A stretch of 25,409 nt of DNA from Mnemiopsis leidyi (taxonomy: Eukaryota; Ctenophora; Tentaculata; Lobata; Bolinopsidae). Positions 11,047-20,623 of this stretch are shown one piece after another. Below the pieces are notes generated by a model. That model had not been told where the DNA came from. It saw only the letters and a list, made by a program, of their open reading frames with translations, and did not search any database. Both the position numbers and the translations under genes were made by a program. Numbering within the stretch: position 1 is the stretch's first letter; every line of letters starts with the position of its first letter. The stretch spans positions 99,401 to 124,809 of the forward strand of contig JH153166.1 in the NCBI GenBank assembly GCA_000226015.1, read 5' to 3'.

Positions 11047-14000
11047 ATGTGCACAGAAAAGAAACAGAGCAGCATGCTATTTAGTGCCATAGTAAGTATT
11101 TTATTATCTGTACAGCTTAGTACAGGGAGTTTGGTTTGCTCGACCAAAAAATCTGGACAATTATATATTGGGTCAGTCCGGAGTTTTCCTGTAACAGAGA
11201 AAACTATAGATCAAGTATGATCCAGCTTCAGAAAGTATATATCAGAGAATATGGAAGTAGTGCCAGGTCTCTGAAAGGGGAGGAAAAATATATGAAACAA
11301 TGAAACATATTTCCTTCGAATGCACAAAGGTAGCACAGAGGCATACTGTGAAAAAGCAGTGAGTGAATAAAGATAGGTATAAATTCACCATATATGATAT
11401 AGCAAACGAGTCCTGTGAGGACCTGAAGGGAAGAACTTTTATTTGAGGAGATCAGACTCCGGGGTTATGATTTATGAATGCAAGAACAATTATTTAAAGC
11501 ATGCAGTCAATGGCTGTACTGTCTTGCACACACACCAAAGGATCCGTAGTAGGTTCCAGGTCAAACATGTTAAGGTCAGATTTGGGGGATGTGTCACACT
11601 GTCACACTGTTCCTACCAACAAGGATTCTGTATGACGGGGGATGGACAGGCCATATAAGTTGGCAGCCTGAACCTGAGGAGAAATCAGAATATTTAATGG
11701 TGGGAAACTTTAGTGCCATCATGATAAATGAACACCATCTCATAGTAGATGAGGTAGGACTAGCATTCGACCTAAGAGAAATGACTAAGATCGATGAACG
11801 AACTTTTCTAGATAAAGAGTTTAAAGTCACTTTAGGAAGAAAAGGCTACGAGAGAAGTAGAAAAATAATTCCTTAACAAGGAAGATGGCGCCTTATAAGC
11901 ATTTAAAAGAGAGATCACGGCTAAAATGCAGTTCTTAGCGGATAAAATAGCAGAAGAATGCTTCTCCGATATTCCAATTACTTACACCATAGCTAACTGG
12001 TTTAAAGAGCTTCTTGATGAAAATGTTAAATAATAAGTAGTGCATTCAAACTTCAAAGGACAAATGTTAATGAGTCAAACATTGCAAGCACTGTGACTAC
12101 ACAATGAAAGCAATTTGAATTGGTATTTATAGCTTATTAGTCGCTTATTTCGGAGCAAAATCAAGCATTTCCGGTATTAAGTAGTTAGGCTATCTCCCTG
12201 GATAACTGATGGCCAATAGAGCCATAGCATCCACTACAATTTTTACTGTGCGATAAATTCAAACATTTCAGGATTTTGTACCAGATTAGAGATTTCTATT
12301 AACACTCCTGCAGTTCTAAAGAATCTTTACAAGGGAATCGGAGCTACGTGAGAGGGCAAGTATGCCAAAATGTGGCACCAGAAAGGTTTTTGTTTGCGCA
12401 AATACAGCATCTTTCAAGCATTTTATTACTTTGAAGCAGCTTATAGAAGCATGTTTATAGCACTTTTAAGCATCGTTGAGCATATTCAAGCATTCTTAAG
12501 CATTTTTCAAGCAATTAAAAATGTTTATATGGGATTTTTCAAGGATTTCAAACCATTTCGAAGCATTTTTAAACTTTCTTAACCTTGCTGAAGTAAATTG
12601 GAAGCAAGCAAAACTAGTCAGATCTAGCAATGTCTGTTACAGATTCTTTTTGTTAACTAAGCAAGATGACTCTGTTATTACATTTACTTTATGAACAAAG
12701 TAATTTCACCATCCTAGCGACGAATACTCCGATGTTGTGGCATAGACACACTGCGAAGATGGCACCACTGCGAGGTTCAGCATGCCGGGAACATTACTCT
12801 ACCTCAGTCAAACCTATAGGGCAAAGGGTTAAAGGACAGAGAATTAGTGCTTGAATTTCTACTGAAACCTGAAAAAGCAGTATTGATAATTGAATCCTAC
12901 AAGGAGAGCACAAATAGTTGAAAAGGCATCGGAACTCTTGAAACAGCCTACTAAGATTCCCGAACTCTTTTAGTGGATTCCTTGGCATTCAGATTCTTCG
13001 GAATTGAAAGCTTCATGTGTTCCTAATTTAAGCGACCATGCTGCTACACTTGAGTTGTCCGAGTGTACTCACATGGGTTCATCAGTAAGACTTGATGTCG
13101 CTTGATGAAATTGACTTAAACTACGGTAGCCTGAGTAAAAATATTGCCTAAAACTGTATAAGCACTGCAATAGCATGTGATCTTAAGGATACTTGCTTTA
13201 CTTTGTTACTTAGTGGGGTTGATCTGCAGAGCCGGAAGGGTCATCGAATGTCAACAGCTACCGTAATGGTGAGCTTGAGTAGTCAATCGATGAGTTTGAC
13301 CAACTGCGGGTATAGTCGACGACCGGAGGGTTGTCTGATATCAAATGAGAAAGTTCTTAAGTTTCCCAGGCCATTTTTAAACGCAGGAGAAAATCGAGCA
13401 GCTTTAAGTTCAGGAGGCACCTTGTTTCACTATCTAAGACCTTGCAAAGCTAATGAACTGTGGTAAAGGGAATGGCTGATAGAAGAAGTTGTCTTTGGCA
13501 GAGGAGGGATGCTAGCTACAACACCATATTTCACTGTCACATTGAGTAACATTGCAGCAGTTTGGAACAAGGTTGTGGACAACCTTTCAAGTCATCAGAA
13601 AAATGTACCTCTCCTATATTCTTTGAAGAGACATCGTTTTTAGTTGCATTTTAGTTGCATTTAAACCTTTCCCAATTAAAGTTGAAAAGCTGCGAGAGCG
13701 CAAAACACATAGATAGGCCTAAGCAAGCCTACACGGGCTTGTGGAATGTGGATGTCCTTTAGATTTAGAACTCCCTCATTCATTTGGATTTGTTACCTCG
13801 CTAGGGTTACAGAGAAGAAAGCAATACTCCATGAGTCCAGAAGACTTCTGATTAATGGCTTGTAGAGAAGTTGTCATATTTCTGTGTGACTACTACAGGA
13901 TCCTGTAAAGATCCATTGTAGTCTCAAGCAATCGTCAGAAAAGCCTATCTGTTAAGCATCTCCGGTGTCATCAGCGAAGAAGCTCACCGTGGATAAGGTC

Positions 14001-16070
14001 ACGACATGATCAAAATCGTTGTTGAATAAAATGTACAAAAATGGACTTTGCAAGACAATTTTCTTTGAGGAAAACAACTGATCACTTTAGCTATGTCGAA
14101 GTGAACACCATTCGGCACCATAACTGTTCTCGATCCGAGAAAAAAGAGTTAAATCCAACAAGTTTTCTAGGAACCCATATCTCTTTTGAGTTTGATAATG
14201 GGGAGCTGACATGTAAAGCAATTGGATGGATCACTGTAAATGGAGGAGAACTGTTCTATCTACTGCTGTTAAAGAATGTTAGCAATAGATGGACGACTGA
14301 GCATGTTAAACTAAGATCCATTACCAGAGAACAAAGAAGTTGTCATGTCTTTTCAGGAATGGGAACATTGAATACTGGACAAGGAGCGCATTTTTACAGC
14401 ATATTTGCCTATTGAACTCAAAGTCGGAGAATCCCAAAAGGAATTAAACTGCTTATTCGATCCTTGAACAAAAAAGTTACGGAGGAAAATGCAGACAGGT
14501 ATCCACATTTGTCAAAGAGTAGATGGACAATAACATGAAAATGATTGCAGGGTGATCACCGGACAGCTGATTAGATGTGGAGTAATGGAAACAGAGGTAA
14601 AAAGCATAGAGCCATGATGAAGAAGTTAAGTAATGCAATGGCTAAGCTCCATATTCCACAAAGAAGTACCTGTGATGGCAGCGAGGGTCTGGGCAAACCT
14701 TAATTAGAACCGTTTAAACTAAAAGAGTAAATATTCAAATAATTCACCATTGTATTGTGTAATTAGTTAAAGAAAATGAATATGATTATGTTGTAGGCTA
14801 GTAAAGCTGCAGATGTGAATGAAGTTTGAATTTTATGAAATTTGCTAATTTAAATAATTGAAAACTTTAGACTTAGAGGAATTGAGTCCAGTTTTAATGA
14901 ACATTTAAAGTTTGCAATTTTATTTGGATTTCGAGAGTGACAGTTCAGCCAAGAATATTCTGCATCCAGAGAGTAGAGTGGTGTGTTCACTGTTCAGCCA
15001 AGTCATCCAGATCGACCATTCAACCGCAGCTAAGATGCCTTAACACCTCAACAATGGCAGATGGGAGAATATGTATCCAAAGATAAGCTTATTCTCGATG
15101 ATATGCTTAGTAGTAGTACACCACTAAAACACTTAAGTGGCAAACTACCCTACATGAGACTAATAAGAGCACAACTTGTCAACCTGCTGGACACATAACA
15201 AGTTACCGCAAGAAGAGGCACCATTATGGGTCATTGAAATTCTTCATCTTGACCACTACCACTGTATTAACACGGTCTGCATTTGACATTTGACAAGTTT
15301 CTTTTATCCCAAAATGAACTTCTTTAGATAAGAAGAAAAGGCATCAGCTATAGGTGTTGTCATATTTATTAATATGATAATGAGAGTGCTATGACCATGA
15401 GGCATACCTGTCTTTAACACATGGAGGATTAAAGTGAGCATTTATATCCAATGTATCTAGTCTGGCAGTAGAACGCAAACAGCCATTAAAGTCAAAGTGC
15501 CCAGTTTCATAAGTGGTTCTGTCATTTGACAACAAAGTCTCCGGAAACTCATTTGCAGTAATGGGGTTTAGACTTTGGAACTTAACAGTTCAGACTTCAG
15601 ATCAACTAAATCCAAACTTCATATCCATCAAAAGAGAAGATCGGTCCTTATAACTCGTTATAAGGGTTTCTGGCAAGCTCCAGACAGAAGGATGGCCAAA
15701 TCAGAATTGATGTAACCTTATTCTGGATAAGAAGGTGGAACCTGGGACCACAGAACTATGGGGTGGTTGCAAGGCAGTTGCATTGATGACCTCGCTGATG
15801 CGAGGCAAGACAGGGTGTTTGTTGCCAAGTTGAAACTGGAGTGTTTAGTCAGGTGAATAGGTGCAGGCGGGTTGGACTTGCTAAACCTTAAGTCTTCGGT
15901 CGTTTCTACAAATATGTGCAAAGTCATTCAGGAGAAGTCTTTCATGATGCCAACGGAGGGAAGTAATATCGCCATTTGTCTCAGCAGACTCCTATGGACA
16001 ATCGAGAAACCACAATTGCACAAAATTAACACTAACAGTAGCAGAAAGGAGAAGAGATCAGACAAAAAAT
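11047..16070 (+). pseudogene. env-like glycoprotein region remnant (unit 2)
   Basis: An ATG lies shortly after the acceptor-like TTAATTTCCAG (ending 11040). The signal-peptide-like start has a hydrophobic SAIVSILLSVQ core followed by a Cys, matching unit 1. Open stretches further on (about 11589-11876 and 14041-14415) have a soluble, mixed alpha/beta-like composition with scattered Cys. I did not recognise a fusion peptide or a clear C-terminal membrane anchor, so the env call rests on position after pol, the splice-like site and the signal peptide. Extent is approximate. It is a fossil with many breaks. Confidence 0.45.
12410..12580. repeat. AAGCATTTTTCA-type cryptic repeat (unit 2)
   Basis: This is the homologue of the tract at 4480-4660, with repeated AAGCATT and TTCAAGCA words at irregular spacing. 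The copy number and arrangement differ from unit 1, as expected of a slippage-prone tract. Confidence 0.6.
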
Positions 16071-16533
16071 GAGGTTCAGCTTAATGCAATCCAAGATCTG
16101 GACAACGCATAGTGAACAACACTAAACAAACCACAATCTGTCTTGGACTGAATGCGCGATAAATGTGAGTACCGGTATTCTGAATTCTGAGAGTGAAACA
16201 CCTGGGAACACAAATAGTGCTTAGCACCGCGCCACAAAAATTGAAATTTATTACTATGTGCTGTGTACGAATGTTATTATCTTTTAATTGTTTAATCTTA
16301 TTTTATAAGAGAAATTTGGATACGGAATGAAGTTACTGTAGTATCGAGGAATTTATTTATATTTGTTAAAATGTTAATATATAAAATTTCTAAGTTGGAA
16401 TCAAATTTTAAAGTTAAATTGGGTCATATAGTTTGGTGAGCGTAAATTATTTTAGTTGTATATTATGACTGCAATACAAATATATTTTTGACCTATTCAA
16501 AAACCATCCTTGTTGTTGTTGGACGGGCGAATA

Positions 16534-17456
16534 TGTAAGTGTGGAAACTTACATTGTCATATTTTAAGTTGCATATGTCACAAGTTGGTTTGATTAATTG
16601 AATATCATTTTAGTTTTGAAGTGATGTTATCACCGGAGCGAAACCAGGAAGCGCGTTTGATTAGATCCTAAAATAATTGGGTAAAAATAGACAGTTTTGT
16701 GATCATTTGCTGACGTTTTATCAAATCAGATATGAACCCTTGCCAATCTGAAAAGGTCATTTATTGGATTAGAGCGTCAAATGTCAAAAATAGGGTATTT
16801 TGAGATCAATTATTGGACAAAATAGTTATTTGTGGCTTAAATGGCAATTAGTCTATTTTCACACTACAAGATCATCTAGTCTACGATAGGCCATTAACCA
16901 CCTAATTAAGAAGTGAACAGAACCGGATGTGACAAAAGACCATGACTATAATCTCACGTGGTCCAAGTCATCGTCGGGTTACAATATAAAAGGGACAGAG
17001 CCAACAGCATGATTGCCTTTCGTTTTCCTTTTCCCAGCTTGTTTACCTACAGCCCGGGACACCTATCCCACGGCACTTTGCCGTTCAGATCGCTGCTAGC
17101 AGAGGCCATGTCCCACTTTTGTTTACCGGATAGTTTTCGTTAGGGTTAAATTATAGTTAGTGAAGTAGTCTATTGGTGGTTCGCTCCGGTTAGTTAGATA
17201 TAATCCCAAAATGCTTATTGTCATGTTACCTTATATTTCCTAAACTCATTTACCTTGTTTCACTTGTTCCCCCAAAGCAATCCGGAAAACGCCACCTCGA
17301 CCGAAGTGGTACCTAATGTAAAATACAGTCCTTGAAGTTGTTTGGAGTCCTGATCACCGGGATCTTGACTCGTAAGCGTTAGCCAGGTTAAAGATAAAGC
17401 AGTCGCATAAGTATACCATGTATCTAGTGCTAAAAGGTACAAAAGCTACGCTTACA
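16534..17456 (+). repeat. LTR3 (right end of array, mosaic)
   Basis: The repeat is 923 bases, TG...CA. The first about 120 bases are practically identical to LTR1 and LTR2, and the last about 430 bases (from about 17028) are about 98% identical. The U3 core between about 16655 and 17025 differs from both by roughly 15-20% with several indels. The E-box (16955-16960) and TATAAAAG (16985-16992) are kept. The repeat is flanked on both sides by GAATA. Confidence 0.88.
16985..16992 (+). promoter_or_regulatory. TATA box of LTR3
   Basis: TATAAAAG lies 25 bases downstream of a CACGTG E-box. Both are conserved although much of the adjacent U3 sequence has diverged. If active, this promoter would fire rightwards toward the host genes that follow. 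Confidence 0.7.
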
Positions 17457-18074
17457 GAATAAAATGTCGGGAGGGACGCGGACGGAGGGCGCAGTGCAGC
17501 TCTGCGTGGTGCAACCTCCCGGGATGCAAAAGGGACTTTAATATAGAAATATTTTGAATGTGAACAGTGAACGTGGGCCGCAACGTGAGGCCACGCCAGA
17601 CCACATAAAAGTCTAGTATGTTTGATGAATTTCACTTGACCAGGCGCTTAAATTAAATAACGCAAGAGGTCTCTGTGCTCTGGTTAGAGCAAAGCTCAAT
17701 AGCAAAATGCAAACGTTTAACAAGTTTCATACCTTGACAACTTGTAGGTTGAAATCTCATATTTTAAAGGATCAACCATATTGAAAATTAATACTTTCAT
17801 CCATGCACATGTTAAGTAAAAATCACCTTCAACACTTAAGTGGTACATTATGAAAATATGGATCATGACTAACCAAACTAGGCTCTTAAGCCGGTCCTAG
17901 ATCAATCACTTAAACATACATGCTCTGGTGGGCAATTATTGTGTACCAATCCATCAATCTTCCAATCTTTAAACTCGTGGAATCGTCCTTCTCTTTTGCA
18001 TCACTAGCTAAACTATTATTTTCTCGTTAAAAGACCCCATAGGAAAAGGCTAATCATCGCAAGTGTTATCCTCT
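17457..18074. other. intergenic stretch between array and host reading frame
   Basis: No gene was recognised. Positions 17468-17521 are GC-rich against an AT-rich background and bounded by CGGGAGG and CCTCCCG, a 7-bp inverted repeat. Several short open frames on the minus strand overlap LTR sequence and look fortuitous. An in-frame TAA at 18051 closes the following reading frame upstream. Confidence 0.5.
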
Positions 18075-19250
18075 ATGTGGCCTCTTAATTTATGGTTCCT
18101 GGGTCAACTCAAAGAAAGAAAAATCAATAAGATTCACGAGACTATCAACGATATCAGCTTTTTGAATGCTGAAATGCCAGTTCTTGCTTCGACTGTCAAA
18201 GGCATGGAGCAGCCTGATGTGAAATTCAACCGACAAGGAAAGTTTAGATATTGGTTCAAGGAAGTTCATAGAGTATCAACTAAGCCTGATAATCTTCTTG
18301 ACCTTGAAAAGCTTTGGTCTACAGCATTGCAAGTTACTGAAAGCCATATTCAGGTATTGAATACCAATCTTGCAAACTCCTCAAAGTCATGCATCAATTC
18401 CTCAGGGCATGTTGTAGGATTGCTTAAAGATGGGTCTATATATTTGACTTCTAATCCTATTTGCAGTAACAATATTGATTTCATACAACATCTTCCTCAC
18501 AGATACCGGATTGTAGACTTTTCATGGAGTCGACATTGTCAATCTACAGCCGTTTTTATTAGTAGTAAGCAGGCAGTTGTGCAGACAAATGTTTTTTCTT
18601 GTGATAACGTTTATGAGACTTGTTCACCAAAATCCATGTGCTGTGTGAAGAGTAGTAAATACAGCCCTGACCAAATTATGACGTCTGGTCAAAACTTATC
18701 GCTTTGGGATTTGCGACAAGAAAGCCCAGCTCTTGTTTCACACGATTTGTCTACCACATGCCTTCGTTTAAGAAAGCAAGCTTCAAAATCTTCTTGTTTT
18801 GATGAAAGAGACGAATTTTCTTGCATTTTGGCTGACAAAGAGGGACTCTTGCACACACTAGATAAGCGAAAGTTCTCAGAGTCTGTGTCTGTCATTGACT
18901 CTAGATTCAAAGATGTATTCAGTGTTGAAATTAATCACTTGAAAGAAAACTTCATTCTTCAGTCTGCTAATGGAATTGTGAAACTATGCAACAGTAAAAA
19001 TCTCAAAACCCTTGAATCAGGTTACTCTCTTGAGGGTAAACATTATCCTGTACATGGTAAGACAACTGGTGATGGTCACTTTATCCACACGTCTGAAAAA
19101 TTGTATCTTTACAGTGAAATATTTCGTATACCAGTAATAAGTATTGATTTACCTGTTGCCTGTAAATTGTTGTCCTGTTATTATTGTAAAGAATCTAAAA
19201 AACTTTTCTGTTCAGGTACTCCTATTGCTCTTTTGATATCATTTCAGTGA
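18075..19250 (+). CDS. unidentified intronless protein, 391 aa, possibly beta-propeller-like
   Basis: The start is the first ATG (18075) after the in-frame TAA at 18051; the frame is also open for seven codons before it, including a GTG. The product is soluble, without signal peptide or membrane segment, and rich in Ser, Leu, Lys and Cys. Several short segments look like beta-propeller blades: a SLWDLRQ motif near residue 214, resembling a WD-type blade end, and repeats of the pattern hydrophobic-ILADKEGLLHTLD or ILQSANGIVKLC. This suggests a divergent WD40-like fold, but I could not match it to a named family. The stop TGA at 19248 is followed by 20 more sense codons in frame. Codon use and absence of internal stops over 1.2 kb argue that it is a real gene or a recent retrocopy. 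Alternatively it is one exon of a larger gene. Confidence 0.6.
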   Translation: MWPLNLWFLGQLKERKINKIHETINDISFLNAEMPVLASTVKGMEQPDVKFNRQGKFRYWFKEVHRVSTKPDNLLDLEKLWSTALQVTESHIQVLNTNLANSSKSCINSSGHVVGLLKDGSIYLTSNPICSNNIDFIQHLPHRYRIVDFSWSRHCQSTAVFISSKQAVVQTNVFSCDNVYETCSPKSMCCVKSSKYSPDQIMTSGQNLSLWDLRQESPALVSHDLSTTCLRLRKQASKSSCFDERDEFSCILADKEGLLHTLDKRKFSESVSVIDSRFKDVFSVEINHLKENFILQSANGIVKLCNSKNLKTLESGYSLEGKHYPVHGKTTGDGHFIHTSEKLYLYSEIFRIPVISIDLPVACKLLSCYYCKESKKLFCSGTPIALLISFQ

Positions 19251-19929
19251 CATGTGGTATCACTTTTAGCTCGTTTGATACCTGTTGGGAGTGAAAGTAA
19301 TGGTCAAAGCAATTAAATTTAGAATTAGAAAACAACATCTTCAAGTTTTGGAAACTAGATCAAAATTTAGATCCGTGTCTTAAGTTCACTCCATTCTTCC
19401 ACATCATTGCTTTCCTAAGATTTCATTTGGCAGGATAATTAATTATACCAGAACTGTTGCCTATGGCATGTGATACAAAGCAAAACAGTCACTCCTGCTT
19501 GTCCATGTATACATCTTCATTTAAATGATTTGATGCATTTAGACTCAATACCAAGGGTTATACTTGTTCATAACTTAAATATACTTGTTCACAACCCCTA
19601 TATCGAATCAAGTAGAAAATCGATAAATAATAAATCAAATTTATTACTCAGCTATACACAAAATGCTACTATATAAGTTAATGATGCTTCTGAGCTGTGA
19701 ATGATGTAAAAAATAAGATTTTTTTCTGTTTAAACAGTACACCCTGGTAAGACAGAAGACCTAATTGATAAAAGATATTATGATAAATTCACAGGCAACA
19801 ATATCGATAGATTTTAAGGCAAGAAGTTATAAAAACCGCATAATTCATTACAAATACTAACATAAAAGCTGTGATCAGAAAACAGTAAGAATTTTAAACC
19901 CTTAGTCACATGATCCTATGTACAAAATA
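19251..19929. other. intergenic, no gene seen
   Basis: This AT-rich sequence follows the 391-codon frame. An AATAAA-containing stretch near 19624-19633 could serve as its polyadenylation signal. A short direct repeat, ATACTTGTTCA, occurs twice near 19559-19592. Nothing else was recognised. Confidence 0.45.
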
Positions 19930-20275
19930 CAGTCATCCCCTGATTTACCAGGCTTTTTGGGGGAAAGCAAAAATGCACGGTAAATCGGGGGAGCCGGTAA
20001 ATCAGGGGAGTGCCATTTGGGTCCCTAATTGGGTCTAAATTGTCTCTTAAAAGTCTATATACCGTCTTATGTGTCTATTTCCAAGGCAACTACATTAAAT
20101 TTTGGTGTCAAAACTATTAAATACAGTCAGGCTAACACTTTTTACTTATTTCACATTGTTCCAATGACAAAAAAAATTTAAAAAAATTTTCAGCTCAAAT
20201 TTCGGGCAAAAGAAATGAGGCCCAGTTAATCGGGGGACCTGGTAAATCCGGGCCCGGTAAATTGGGGGATGACTG
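19930..20275. mobile_element. pogo/Tigger-type MITE, 346 bp
   Basis: The element begins CAGTCATCCCC and ends GGGGGATGACTG, with terminal inverted repeats matching at 18 of the outer 20 bases, and TA directly on both sides (19928-19929 and 20276-20277). CAGT...ACTG ends with TA target duplication are the hallmark of pogo/Tigger transposons of the Tc1-mariner superfamily. Extra copies of the GGTAAATCGGGGGA word occur inside both ends (about 19979-20012 and 20225-20262), giving nested subterminal hairpins. The middle is AT-rich with no transposase frame, so it is non-autonomous. Confidence 0.85.
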
Positions 20276-20623
20276 TATCCAAGTAAATATTGTAAGAATT
20301 AACCCTTAAAGCTCTCTCTCTAAAAATGGTCAGGGGCACAGGCCTTACTTAAAAAGCTTTCTCACCGGATCCCCAGAGTCCAACCCCTACTAGCTGGGTC
20401 TCAAAGACTCCCACTTTAAAAAATAAAACACTTACTATAGAGAGAAATTGGAAACAGACATGGGAGCACATTAGTAAGTTGGGATGTCAATACCAGGAGG
20501 GAAATTCAACTCTCATAACTGATAGCTTATATGGCCTTGATGATAGTTAATCTACCTCAATTCTTGAAACTCTAAGGAAAAACACTTTTAAGTATTTTGT
20601 AATGTTATTTGAAATTTGTAGGA
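20276..20623. other. upstream region of CDK1
   Basis: No coding sequence was seen. The sequence ends in GAAATTTGTAG, an acceptor-like AG finishing at 20621, only two bases before the CDK1 ATG. The true promoter and any 5' noncoding exon therefore probably lie upstream, and I could not place them. No TATA box in a convincing position was found. Confidence 0.45.

Larger units (their letters stand above)
9176..16533 (+). mobile_element. internal region of retroelement unit 2
   Basis: This 7.4 kb region is colinear with the unit 1 interior from end to end, somewhat longer, and in places better preserved (longer open stretches, as at 14041-14415). It has the same parts in the same order: primer-site-like sequence (9179-9195), leader hairpin (9506-9538), short gag-like start near 9543 with a donor-like GTGAGT at 9604, pol tail (about 10104-10609), acceptor ending 11040, env-like region from 11047, AAGCATTTT tract and purine-rich end. 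As in unit 1, the gag-pol body is not recognisable, so this condition predates the tandem arrangement or is a family trait. It is broken, with many breaks. Confidence 0.8.
275..17456 (+). mobile_element. tandem array of a decayed env-bearing LTR retroelement (three LTRs, two internal regions)
   Basis: Three direct copies of a 0.92-0.94 kb TG...CA repeat lie at 275, 8244 and 16534. Between them are two homologous internal regions of about 7.0 and 7.4 kb, all in the same orientation. This LTR-internal-LTR-internal-LTR layout is expected from unequal recombination between LTRs of sister elements, or from insertion next to a relative. A primer-site-like sequence follows LTR1 and LTR2, and a purine-rich GGACGGGCGAATA precedes LTR2 and LTR3. 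The family is uncertain: gypsy-like or BEL/Pao-like, with an env-like third gene. Both units are fossils, each with well over ten breaks, and the gag-pol body is not recognisable. LTR1 and LTR2 differ by roughly 3-5% by eye, suggesting a moderately young arrangement. Confidence 0.88.

Noticed and set aside
17260-17635. Minus-strand frames across the LTR3 right end and the GC-rich flank
   Set aside because: They span the LTR border, so they were put together by insertion; no motif was recognised.
18075-19250. Assignment of the 391-aa protein to TAF1C, WDR73, NUP43 or another named propeller protein
   Set aside because: I compared remembered sequences and found only scattered short resemblances, not a colinear match. 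I left it unnamed.
19248-19250. Selenocysteine or programmed read-through at the TGA of the 391-codon gene
   Set aside because: There is no read-through context after the stop and no visible SECIS-type element; the 20-codon continuation is short enough to be chance.
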